Below, one piece after another: positions 16,743-24,345 of a stretch of 64,000 nt of DNA. Origin of the DNA: JBDHHQ01 sp039586035 (GTDB lineage: Bacteria > Gemmatimonadota > Gemmatimonadetes > Longimicrobiales > Gaopeijiaceae). Within the stretch, counting starts at the first letter, position 1. Every line of letters starts with the position of its first letter. Location: positions 29,138-93,137 of the forward strand of contig JBDHLD010000017.1 in NCBI GenBank assembly GCA_039586035.1, given 5' to 3'. The notes under the pieces are model-generated. The model was not told the DNA's origin and searched no databases. It saw only the letters and a program-made list of their open reading frames with translations. The position numbers and the translations under genes are program-made.

Positions 16743-17207
16743 GTGCGCTCCATCGCTTGCACTCCCGCGCTGGCAGCCGTCGCTGTTGGCGCCGTCCTTC
16801 CCTCAACCACCCTATCGGCTCAGGAACCGGACCTGGTGGGTGCGTGGGCACCCCAGGTCTACGTGCTCGCCGACGGGACTCGTCACCAGGTGGACGGGCG
16901 GATCTTCTTCACGGACCTCGACTGGACCGTGCTCTTCTTCGTCACCGAAGACGGCGCGCCGCGACGTGGATCGGCAGAGGGCGGGACCTACGTGGCGTCC
17001 GGAGAGGACCTGGTGTTCACCCACCGCTACCACCTGTCGGTCGGTGAGGCCATGGAGGGTCTGCCCGAGAGCCCGCTACGCATGGATTTGCGGCCGCCCG
17101 GTGAGGGCGCGGAGGAGCCCTCGACGTTCACGATCGAGGGCGATCGCATGACGCTCTTCTTTCCCAGCGGCAATCGGATGGAGTTCGCTCGAGCGTCGGC
17201 GTTCTGA
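16743..17207 (+). CDS. Small exported lipocalin-like protein
   Basis: A 154-residue protein starting at GTG 16743, chosen because AGGAGG lies six bases upstream and the translation then begins with a Sec signal peptide (SIACTPALAAVAVGAVLPS...LSAQ). The mature part starts LVGAW and is rich in short strands (WTVLFFVTEDG, DLVFTHRYHLSVGEA, FTIEGDRMTLFFPSGNRMEF), the pattern of lipocalin-like 'domain of unknown function' barrels that begin with G-x-W. No ligand can be inferred. It is convergent with the ATP-grasp gene. Confidence 0.6.
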   Translation: MRSIACTPALAAVAVGAVLPSTTLSAQEPDLVGAWAPQVYVLADGTRHQVDGRIFFTDLDWTVLFFVTEDGAPRRGSAEGGTYVASGEDLVFTHRYHLSVGEAMEGLPESPLRMDLRPPGEGAEEPSTFTIEGDRMTLFFPSGNRMEFARASAF

Positions 17208-17314
17208 GGCTACCCGCGAGCGGCAGTCGTCGGGCCGAGGGGCTTCGGGCGGATCACGCGGGGGCAACAGCGCCCGGCCGAATTCGCGCCGAGAGCCCGC
17301 GCGCCGCGGTCTGA

Positions 17315-18553
17315 TCACCCGGTGGCGGCTTCGCCCTCCTCTATGACCGGCTCCAGGTACCCGTGAGCCGCGCGCAGCGCGTCCTCGACGGCCGAAGGGG
17401 TCTCGCCCCGGGCGAAGAGGAAGCCCAGGTACCGGTTCCCCTCGGGAGGTGGCGCGACCCGCTGCTCCCCAGGCGCCGTGATCTCGAGCGACTCGATCCC
17501 CGGTACCATGCGCGCCCGCCCCTGTCCTCCGACCCGACGGAGCACGCCCGCTTTCGGGATCGGGAGCATCATGACCCCAGAAGCGCCGGCTTCCAGTGGT
17601 GGCGCTTCGACGCCTCGGTCCAGGGCGCTGAGGAGCAGGACGTCCTCCAGCGAAAGACCGCCCCGGAAGCGCAGCATCCGCGAACACCTGCCCCCGATGG
17701 ACCGTGGCGCGATCTCCAGGAGCCGCACCCGGTCCCCGTCGACCCGGAGCTCGGCATGCACGGGCCCCTCGTCGAGTCCGATGGCGGCCGCTACCTCCTG
17801 GACGTGGGTCCGTACCGCGGCCTGCACCGGCTCGGGGAGGCGGGATGGCGTAACCAGGAGGGTCTCCTCGAAGAAAGGTCCATCCAGGGGATCGGGCTTG
17901 TCCAGCAGTGCCAGCACACGGAGTCGACCGCGACGAAGCAGACCCTCCACCGCCACCTCCCGACCGGGTAGGAACGCCTCGACGAGAACACGCCGATCCG
18001 TACCCGGGCCAGCTTTGGCGATGATTCGTCGCACCCGCTCGAGCGCCAGCGCGAAGCCGTCCGCATCGTCGGCCCGGATCACGCCCCGGCTGGCCGAAAG
18101 GCTCAGGGGCTTGAGCACGCACGGAAAGGGCAGACGGGCCGCGGCCGCCTGGGCGCGCTCGTCCGGCTCCACGACGGTGAACTCGGGCACGGGCAGGTGC
18201 TGAGCGGCCATGATCTCCCGGAGACGCGCCTTGTCGCGGGCCGCCCGGACCGCCTCCGGCGACGCGTGGCGCAGTCCCAGCGCCCGCGCGACCTCCGCGG
18301 CCACGATCACGCCTTCGTCCTCTGCCGCCACGACCGCATCGACGCGTATCCGGCGGGCCAGCGCCTCGACTCTGGCCACCGAGCCGGGCACGTCGTCGAA
18401 GTGGAGCGTCAGGTTGTCGTCAGGCGCCATGGGCCCGAGGGAGGCCTTGTGATCGGAGGCCACGGTGACATGCGAACCGAAGGCGTGCGCAGCGTCGAGG
18501 AACGCCTCGGCCCGATAGGTGCGCCGGGCCAGGACCAGCAGGATGCGGGGCAC
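17315..18553 (-). CDS. ATP-grasp ligase of unknown substrate
   Basis: A 412-residue cytoplasmic enzyme of the ATP-grasp superfamily (carboxylate-amine/thiol ligases). It has an N-terminal nucleotide-fold region (PRILLVLARRTYRAEAFLDA), a linker RAARDKARLREIMAA typical of the family, the ATP-binding lysine in FPCVLKPLSLSASRGV, and the metal-ligating segment GPVHAELRVDGDRVRLLEIA followed by PRSIGG. The C-terminal ~90 residues resemble the extra domain seen in carboxylase-type ATP-grasp proteins. It may make a dipeptide or amino-acid conjugate. It ends an apparent operon with the NfuA-like gene 18 bases upstream, but that pairing gives no clear function. Confidence 0.8.
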   Translation of the reverse strand: MPRILLVLARRTYRAEAFLDAAHAFGSHVTVASDHKASLGPMAPDDNLTLHFDDVPGSVARVEALARRIRVDAVVAAEDEGVIVAAEVARALGLRHASPEAVRAARDKARLREIMAAQHLPVPEFTVVEPDERAQAAAARLPFPCVLKPLSLSASRGVIRADDADGFALALERVRRIIAKAGPGTDRRVLVEAFLPGREVAVEGLLRRGRLRVLALLDKPDPLDGPFFEETLLVTPSRLPEPVQAAVRTHVQEVAAAIGLDEGPVHAELRVDGDRVRLLEIAPRSIGGRCSRMLRFRGGLSLEDVLLLSALDRGVEAPPLEAGASGVMMLPIPKAGVLRRVGGQGRARMVPGIESLEITAPGEQRVAPPPEGNRYLGFLFARGETPSAVEDALRAAHGYLEPVIEEGEAATG

Positions 18554-18571
18554 CGGACCGGAGCCGGAGAC

Positions 18572-19183
18572 CTACTTGGAGGCCGAGAAGTAGGGGTTGC
18601 TGCCGGCCTGGTGGTTGGTCACGTCCTCCACGGACTCGATCTCGGGCACCTGGTCCTTGATGATCCGCTCGATGCCCTGGCGCAGCGTGACGGAGGCCAG
18701 GCCGCACCCCTGACACCCGCCCTGCAGCTCCACGAACGCGGAGCTCTCGCGCACTTCCACCAGCGTCACGAAGCCGCCGTGCTGGGCCACGCCGGGGTTC
18801 ACGTACTGATCGATCACCTGCTTCACGCGGTCCGCGAGGGGCCCCTCCAATGGCCGGGAACCGACCGGAGCCATGTTGGGGTTCTCGACCTTGAAGCCGC
18901 TCTCGTTCAGCGTCTCGATCCAGTCGATCCGCGCGCCCTCCAGGAGCTTGGCGCTCTGCGGCTCCATCACCACTTCGAAGCCGTAGTCGTCGAAGGTCAC
19001 GTCTTCAGAAGCGATATCGTCGGACTCGATCAGCGTGATCTCGTAGCGGGGGTCCAGAGGGCTGGGGCTCGCCACCCGGATGCGCACGGCCAGACCGCCA
19101 TCGTCTTCCATCTCCATGAAGTGGAGAACCGTGTCCCGCGCCAGATCCGTGAACTCGACAGGGGGTGTCTGTTTGTCGCTCAT
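18572..19183 (-). CDS. nfuA: NfuA-like iron-sulfur cluster carrier
   Basis: A 203-residue two-domain protein: an N-terminal degenerate A-type carrier domain (residues ~8-100, VEFTDLARDTVLHFM, AVRIRVASPS, GFEVVMEPQSAKLL) and a C-terminal NifU-like domain with the cluster-binding motif GGCQGCGLASVTLRQGIE (Cys-x-x-Cys). This is the NfuA/IscA-fusion arrangement that delivers [4Fe-4S] clusters to target enzymes. Given how many iron-sulfur proteins are encoded nearby (Rnf, ketoacid oxidoreductases), clients are plentiful. The ATG at 19183 is the first in frame. Confidence 0.88.
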   Translation of the reverse strand: MSDKQTPPVEFTDLARDTVLHFMEMEDDGGLAVRIRVASPSPLDPRYEITLIESDDIASEDVTFDDYGFEVVMEPQSAKLLEGARIDWIETLNESGFKVENPNMAPVGSRPLEGPLADRVKQVIDQYVNPGVAQHGGFVTLVEVRESSAFVELQGGCQGCGLASVTLRQGIERIIKDQVPEIESVEDVTNHQAGSNPYFSASK

Positions 19184-19294
19184 TGTCGTTCTCTGCGCCG
19201 TTGCAAGCGGTCATCGGCAGAGGGCCGCCGCCGAATGGCGACCGCGGCATCATCGAATATCGCTCGTATTATAGCCACGAATGCCACGTGGGGC

Positions 19295-20050
19295 TCAGCC
19301 AAGGGGTACGGCCAACGTGTCGTGATGCGAAGCGATGAGCTCCCTCAGGTAGGCGCCGATGTGGTCGGCACCCTCGAAGCCCGCGGACAGAGCCGCCGCC
19401 TGCTGGGCCTCCGCCGGCCGGCTGCCTGCCTCGGCATAGTGATGCAGGTCGCGGTAGAAGCCCAGCGTGAAGGAGTCCCAGGCAGCGCCGGCGACACGCA
19501 CGAAGATCAGGTTCTCGCCGCGGCCGAGCTCCGCCAAATATGCGTTCTCCATCTCCCGCTCTCGAAGCAGCTCCGCCCGTTTTCCCGCGAGGGCGACGAA
19601 CATCTCGACGTGGAAGAGCCTGGCGCCTTCGAAGCGCTCACGCACCACTTCCACTCCAGCTCCGGCCGCGAAGAGCTCCTCCCTCCACGACGTGGCCTCA
19701 CCGATGGCCAGCGCGAGCTCTCCCCCCGTGCGTCCGCCGGGCGAGGTGGCCTCGCGCAAGCGCCGCGCCCGTGCAGGATCGAAGAATGCCCCCATGCTCC
19801 CGATGGGCTGGATGAACATGAGGTCCCAATGATCGCCCTGGCTGTGGCGCATCCAGAATCCCGGCTCCTCACCCAACGATTCGAGAAGTGCCATCCGGTC
19901 TCGATGCAGCTCGATGAGATCCAGCAGCCGCCCCGGCGCCGCACGGACATTGAGGACGCGGTAGAGCTGGGCGTCCTGTACCGGGCCCGGAGGGTCGACG
20001 GCATCGACGGAAGGTGCGAGCGCCAGCAAGGCGGCAAGAACGAGAGACAT
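19295..20050 (-). CDS. Exported protein of unknown function
   Basis: A 251-residue protein with a Sec signal peptide (MSLVLAALLALAPSVDA); the ATG at 20050 has GGAGG six bases upstream. The mature part is alpha/beta with repeated blocks such as LYRVLNVRAAPGRLLDLIEL and LFHVEMFVALAGKRAELL, each looking like a ferredoxin-like alpha-beta half of the dimeric alpha-beta barrel type (NIPSNAP/EthD-like). The two halves, about 125 residues apart, look like an internal duplication. I do not recognise a family with confidence. It is divergent from the ThDP enzyme genes. Confidence 0.6.
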   Translation of the reverse strand: MSLVLAALLALAPSVDAVDPPGPVQDAQLYRVLNVRAAPGRLLDLIELHRDRMALLESLGEEPGFWMRHSQGDHWDLMFIQPIGSMGAFFDPARARRLREATSPGGRTGGELALAIGEATSWREELFAAGAGVEVVRERFEGARLFHVEMFVALAGKRAELLREREMENAYLAELGRGENLIFVRVAGAAWDSFTLGFYRDLHHYAEAGSRPAEAQQAAALSAGFEGADHIGAYLRELIASHHDTLAVPLG

Positions 20051-20362
20051 GGATCCTCCGGGTGTGGTGCGGCCCACGCGGCGCCCAGACGTCGACTCGG
20101 CGCCGCGGCCCCTGGCGAATCATGCGGCCCCGGGGGCGGCCCTCGACTTGGGCAGGAACGTGGATCCGCGGCGGTACGTGGGCAAGAGCGGCCGCTTCGG
20201 CCCGAGAGCCCAGAGCGAATCGGAGGCGCGGGCGGGCGCTTTCGACACGTCGCCGACTCCCCCAGCAGAGTCGACGGACCGGCGCCGCGGTGGGCCGGGT
20301 TGAAGTCTGAGGACCCGCGGAGCATCTTGGCGGTCCGCGTTTCCCGAGTGTTCGGAGCCACC
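20051..20362. other. Divergent intergenic region
   Basis: 312 bases between the exported protein gene and the ThDP enzyme. A frame continuous with the ThDP alpha subunit runs through it but has no ATG, and its codon bias is poor, so I treat it as non-coding. No promoter could be placed. Confidence 0.4.
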
Positions 20363-20878
20363 GTGCCCGTTTCCGTCGACAGCTCCCGCCTGATCTACGA
20401 CGCGCTCAAGCAGAGCGGCGTCGGGCTCGTCTCGGCGCTTCCGGAGACGTGGCTGGTGCACCTGATCCGGATGGCCGAGGAGGACCCCGACATGATCCTG
20501 GTCCGCCTCGCCAAGGAGGAGGAAGGTGTCGGCGTCTCGGCCGGAGCGCACCTCGCGGGTACGCCGTCAGCCATGCTGATGCAGAACCACGGCTTCCTGG
20601 CTTCCGTGAACGGCATCGTCTCGGGTGCCCAGCTCTTCCGCATCCCCCTGCTCATGCTGATCAGCGCCCGGGGCGAGTTCGGCGAAGCCGACCCCTGGCA
20701 GACCGAGGGAGGTCTGGTGACGCGACACGTCCTCGACGCCCTGAGGATCCCGTTCGAGGACCTGAACGAGGCCGCGGAAGTCGCCAGCTCGGTGGCCAAA
20801 GCACAGACGCTCGCCCATGCGTCCAACCGGCCGGTGGCGCTCCTGCTCGGCCGGGACCTGATGTGGGCGGACGCGTGA
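20363..20878 (+). CDS. ThDP-dependent decarboxylase, PYR-domain subunit (sulfopyruvate/phosphonopyruvate decarboxylase alpha-like)
   Basis: A 171-residue subunit corresponding to the N-terminal (PYR) domain of thiamine-diphosphate enzymes. The conserved glutamate that activates the cofactor is in RLAKEEEGVGVSAGAHLAG, followed by the typical MLMQNHGFLASVNG and PLLMLISARGEFGE blocks of the ComD/phosphonopyruvate decarboxylase group. The start is a GTG at 20363 with GGAG upstream. Its stop overlaps the ATG of the PP-domain subunit (TGATG), so the two make an obligate heteromer. The substrate may be sulfopyruvate, phosphonopyruvate or another 3-substituted pyruvate; no coenzyme M or phosphonate gene is nearby to decide. 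Confidence 0.82.
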   Translation: MPVSVDSSRLIYDALKQSGVGLVSALPETWLVHLIRMAEEDPDMILVRLAKEEEGVGVSAGAHLAGTPSAMLMQNHGFLASVNGIVSGAQLFRIPLLMLISARGEFGEADPWQTEGGLVTRHVLDALRIPFEDLNEAAEVASSVAKAQTLAHASNRPVALLLGRDLMWADA

Positions 20879-21483
20879 TGCGGCGCATCGACGCGCTGGC
20901 CGCCATCTACGACACGCTCCAGGACTGCGTGGTGGTCACGATCATGGGCGCGGTCGCGGCAGAGCTCCAGTCCCTGGGCCATCGCCCCGGCCATTTCTAC
21001 CTGCAACACGCCATGGGACTGGCGTCGTCCATGGGCCTGGGCATCGCGCTCTGCCGACCCGAGCTGCCGGTCGTCGTGCTGGACGGCGACGGCTCCGTCC
21101 TGATGAACCTGGGGACGTTGACGACCCTGGCCCGCTACCGGCCACACAACCTGGTGCACGTGGTCTTCGACAACGAGAGCCTCCTGTCCGTGGGCGGCTT
21201 TCCGACCGCCACGTCCACCGGCACCGACATCGAGGCCGTCGCGGCCGCCGCCGGGGTCCCGCACACCCAGACGGTCGACGCCGTCGAGGCCTTTGCCCAC
21301 GCGGTCGAGGGGGCCCTGGCACGACGGCAGCTCAGTACGATCGTGGCCAAGGTGGAGGCCCACTACGAGCCGCCCTCGGGAACCCGGGGGTTCGTCACAC
21401 CCCTGGGCCTCCTTGAAAACCGCTTCCAGTTCCAGCGCCATCTCGCGCGGCTCCGCGGCGCGGCAGGCACAGAGGAGGAGTGA
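20878..21483 (+). CDS. ThDP-dependent decarboxylase, PP-domain subunit (ComE-like beta)
   Basis: A 201-residue subunit carrying the diphosphate-binding domain. The Mg-ThDP motif is VVLDGDGSVLMNLGTLTTLA (GDG followed by N), then VVFDNESLLSVGG. It pairs with the preceding PYR subunit, and together they equal a full-length decarboxylase split into two genes, as in methanogen ComDE. The start ATG overlaps the upstream stop by one base. The cyclase gene begins three bases after its stop with its ribosome site inside this gene's last codons, so the three genes are co-expressed. Confidence 0.85.
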   Translation: MRRIDALAAIYDTLQDCVVVTIMGAVAAELQSLGHRPGHFYLQHAMGLASSMGLGIALCRPELPVVVLDGDGSVLMNLGTLTTLARYRPHNLVHVVFDNESLLSVGGFPTATSTGTDIEAVAAAAGVPHTQTVDAVEAFAHAVEGALARRQLSTIVAKVEAHYEPPSGTRGFVTPLGLLENRFQFQRHLARLRGAAGTEEE

Positions 21484-21485
21484 TT

Positions 21486-22265
21486 ATGTCGACGGTCTTG
21501 AGGCAACTCGTGGACCAGCTCCGGGCAGGGAGCCTCCAGGTGGTGGACCTGACCCAGCCGCTGGGTCCCGACACCCCGGTCATAGGACTGCCGCCCGTCT
21601 TCGCCAGCTCCCCCGGCGTGACCATCGACGTGATCTCCCGCTACGACGAGAAGGGCCCGGCCTGGTATTGGAACACGCTCAACCTGGGAGAGCATACCGG
21701 CACGCACTTCGACGCGCCGGTCCATTGGGTCACGGGCAAGGACCTTCCGGACAACACCTGCGACACCATCCCGGTGGGCCGGTTCGTGGGACCCGCGTGC
21801 GTGATCGATGTCGAGGCGGAAGTCGCACGCGACCCCGACTTCCTGCTCACCCCAGCCCGGATCGAGGCATGGGAGGCGGAGCACGGCAGAATCGAGGAAG
21901 GCTCGTGGGTCCTGCTGCGCACGGGCTGGAGCCGGCGCGCAGGCGCCGAAGCGTTCCTCAACGTGGCCGACGACGGACCCCACTCGCCCGGTTTCAGCAA
22001 GGAGGCCTCCGAGCTCCTCGCGAACGAGCGAGGCGTACTCGGGGTGGGGGCCGAGACGGTGGGGACGGACGCGGGCCAGGCCGGCACGTTCGATCCGCCG
22101 TTCCCCAACCACGCCATCATGCACGGCGCCGGGAGGTTCGGGCTGGCCAGCCTGTGCAACCTCGATCGGCTTCCCGCGACGGGGGCCGTGGTCATCGCCG
22201 CCCCGTTGAAGATCGTCGACGGTAGTGGGAGTCCACTTCGGGTGTTGGCCATCACACCGGCGTGA
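21486..22265 (+). CDS. Cyclase-family (kynurenine formamidase-like) hydrolase, cytoplasmic
   Basis: A 259-residue metal-dependent hydrolase of the cyclase family with the signature HTGTHFDAPVHWV near residue 63 and the second conserved block GVGAETVGTDAG. The ATG at 21486 is preceded by GGAGGAG; a GTG two codons upstream (21480) is possible but less well placed. Unlike the cyclase at 791-1600 it has no signal peptide, so it acts in the cytoplasm together with the ThDP decarboxylase. A pathway that opens or dehydrates a small acid and then decarboxylates a ketoacid is a reasonable guess. Confidence 0.85.
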   Translation: MSTVLRQLVDQLRAGSLQVVDLTQPLGPDTPVIGLPPVFASSPGVTIDVISRYDEKGPAWYWNTLNLGEHTGTHFDAPVHWVTGKDLPDNTCDTIPVGRFVGPACVIDVEAEVARDPDFLLTPARIEAWEAEHGRIEEGSWVLLRTGWSRRAGAEAFLNVADDGPHSPGFSKEASELLANERGVLGVGAETVGTDAGQAGTFDPPFPNHAIMHGAGRFGLASLCNLDRLPATGAVVIAAPLKIVDGSGSPLRVLAITPA

Positions 22266-22415
22266 CCGGAAGACCCCTGAGGTCGCTCGCTCGTCTACCC
22301 GCGCCGCTCCACCGGCCGTTCGTCGCGAAGGTGCGGGAGCCCCTGTCGTGGGTGCCCAGGCCGGCCCGAGTCCCCATTCCCGCTGCCACGCCGGACACCG
22401 GGTCAGCGGCACGCG

Positions 22416-22913
22416 TCAGTCACCCGGGCGAACCGGGCGGAACCACCCCGCCTCCCGGTCCTTCCGAACGGTGTCCCACGGGAAGTACTCACCGTTCATG
22501 GCGATGTAGACGCCCGCCGGCAGCACCTGCACGAAGGACAACGCGCTCCCCAGGTTGAACAGCCCATCGGAGCTGCCGAACGCCCACGGGATCATGGCGC
22601 CCGTGAGGACGATCGTCTTGTCGGGCACCGCCGTGGCCAATACCCGCGCCGTGTCCACCATCGTATCGGTGCCGTGGGTGATGACGATGCGGTCCTCCTC
22701 CGCGCCCTGGCAGTTCCGGGCAATGAGCATCCGGTCCTCCGGCGACATGTCCAGGCTGTCGACCATCATCAGCGTTCGAATCGAGATGCCGAGCCGGCAG
22801 CGGCCCTTGGCGAGCATGGCCGGGAGGTGCGTGTCCTTGAAGAACAGCGTACCCCGGATCTCGTCGTACTCTTTGTCGAAGGTCCCGCCGGTGACGAACA
22901 CGCGGATCGCCAT
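22416..22913 (-). CDS. Asparaginase-domain protein (N-terminal domain only)
   Basis: A 165-residue protein equal to the N-terminal domain of L-asparaginases. The first catalytic Thr is in FVTGGTFDKEYDE and the second in ITHGTDTMVDTARVL, followed by TIVLTGAMIPW. The C-terminal domain of ordinary ~330-residue asparaginases is absent, but the gene ends cleanly and such short proteins are widespread, so I do not call it truncated. The ATG at 22913 follows GGAGGAGG. Activity on asparagine is not assured. Confidence 0.85.
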   Translation of the reverse strand: MAIRVFVTGGTFDKEYDEIRGTLFFKDTHLPAMLAKGRCRLGISIRTLMMVDSLDMSPEDRMLIARNCQGAEEDRIVITHGTDTMVDTARVLATAVPDKTIVLTGAMIPWAFGSSDGLFNLGSALSFVQVLPAGVYIAMNGEYFPWDTVRKDREAGWFRPVRPGD

Positions 22914-22981
22914 CAACCTCCTCCGGAGCGGAAGGATCAGTCGCGGATGCGCCCGTACCGGGTCGGTCCGAGCCCGCACGA

Positions 22982-23073
22982 GGGCATCACCCTACCCGGC
23001 CCAGGGCCCACGAGCCAGGTCCTCGAAGGGCATCCCCCTACCCGGCCCAGGGCACTCGAGCCAGGTGCTTCGT
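22982..23073. repeat. Two tandem copies of a 46-base repeat
   Basis: Two adjacent 46-base units starting GGGCATC at 22982 and 23028 share about 40 positions, including CCCTACCCGGCCCAGGGC and CGAGCCAGGT. They lie between the divergent asparaginase-like and TRAP genes, about 90 bases before the TRAP start. Confidence 0.75.
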
Positions 23074-23164
23074 GGAGGATGGGCGGCTCCTTTGGCCTCG
23101 CCGACCGCCATCCGTTAGCTTCGCCCCTCCCGTTCAGAACACGCCGATCAGCAGAGCAGACGCC

Positions 23165-24292
23165 ATGGAATCACTGAATCGACGCAGCTTCGTGAAGAAG
23201 GCAGCCGTGGGCGCCGCAGGCGCCGCCGTGGCCTGTGGTCCCCAGGCGGACAGGCAGCCGGCGGGAGGTGGCCAGGCCGTCGCCACGGGACCCGAGGTCA
23301 ACTGGCGTCTGGCCACGAGCTTCACGCCCAACCTGGACCTTCTGCACGGCGCGGCCGATCGATTGGCGGAGCGGGTCTCCGCCCTCACCGGAGGCCGTTT
23401 CAACATCCGCGTGTACGCCTCCGGCGAGCTGGTGCCCGGCCTCCAGGTCATGGACGCCGTCCAGCAAGGCACGGTCCAGGCGGGGTATACGGGCGGGTAC
23501 TACTACATCGGCAAGAACCCGGCGCTGGCCTTCGAGAGCACGGTCCCCTTCGGGCTCACGGCCCGCCAGCAGATCGCCTGGTGGTTCCACGGCGGTGGCC
23601 GAGAGCTCGTTTCGGGCGTGTACTCCGACTTCGGCATCCTGCCCTTCATGTGCGGCAACACGGGCGCCCAGATGGGCGGGTGGTTCCGTGAGCCCGTCGA
23701 GACGCTCGCCGATCTGCAGGGTCTCCGTTTCCGCATCCCGGGCATCGGCGGTGAGGTGATGGCCAGGTTGGGGACCACGGTACAGGTCCTGGCCGGGGGC
23801 GATATCTACCCCGCGCTGGAGCGGGGCGCCATCGACGCGACCGAGTGGGTCGGACCATATGACGACGAGAAGCTGGGCTTCCACCAGATCGCGCCGTACT
23901 ACTACTACCCGGGCTGGTGGGAGCCCGGGCTCGCCGCGACGCTCCAGGTCGGCCAGCGAGCGTGGGACGAGCTGCCTGCCAACTACCAGGAGGTCATCGA
24001 GACCGTGAGCCGGGAGATGGTCATGGACCAGCTCTCCCGCTACGACGCGGAGAATCCCAAGGCGCTGGCCAGGCTCGTGAACGACCACGGCGTGACGCTG
24101 CTCAAATACTCCGACGAGATACTCGAGGCGGCCTGGCGGGAGTCGAATGCCTACCTGGAGGAGCAAGCGGCCGACAACGCCAGCTTCCGCGCGGTCTACG
24201 ACTCGTGGAGCGTGTTTCGCAGCGACATCTTCGGCTTCTTCGCCGGAAACGAGCTGGCATACGCTTCCTTCGCCTTCCCCAAACTCGGGTGA
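23165..24292 (+). CDS. TRAP transporter substrate-binding protein (DctP family)
   Basis: A 375-residue periplasmic binding protein. The leader NRRSFVKKAAVGAAGAAVAC combines a twin-arginine-like RRSF motif with a lipobox, so the protein is probably a Tat-exported lipoprotein. The DctP-type fold is evident: FNIRVYASGELVPGLQVMDA, VQAGYTGGYYYIGKNPA, LQGLRFRIPGIGGEVMARLG and the ligand region GAIDATEWVGPYDD. The last is typical of TRAP proteins for 2-oxoacids and similar carboxylates (WVGP). The dctQ and dctM membrane genes are not adjacent, so it must use components encoded elsewhere. Confidence 0.9.
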   Translation: MESLNRRSFVKKAAVGAAGAAVACGPQADRQPAGGGQAVATGPEVNWRLATSFTPNLDLLHGAADRLAERVSALTGGRFNIRVYASGELVPGLQVMDAVQQGTVQAGYTGGYYYIGKNPALAFESTVPFGLTARQQIAWWFHGGGRELVSGVYSDFGILPFMCGNTGAQMGGWFREPVETLADLQGLRFRIPGIGGEVMARLGTTVQVLAGGDIYPALERGAIDATEWVGPYDDEKLGFHQIAPYYYYPGWWEPGLAATLQVGQRAWDELPANYQEVIETVSREMVMDQLSRYDAENPKALARLVNDHGVTLLKYSDEILEAAWRESNAYLEEQAADNASFRAVYDSWSVFRSDIFGFFAGNELAYASFAFPKLG

Positions 24293-24345
24293 GGGGCTGT
24301 GAGCGAGGGGCGCGCCCCGGGGCGGCGGAACCGCGGAGGTGGCCC

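Noticed and set aside
18197..20362. A long + strand open frame reaching the ThDP enzyme
   Set aside because: It runs antisense to the ATP-grasp and NfuA genes; only the last 171 codons are a real gene, starting at 20363.
22416..22913. Asparaginase gene as a truncated pseudogene
   Set aside because: The gene has a strong ribosome site, both catalytic Thr motifs and a clean end, and short single-domain homologues are known.
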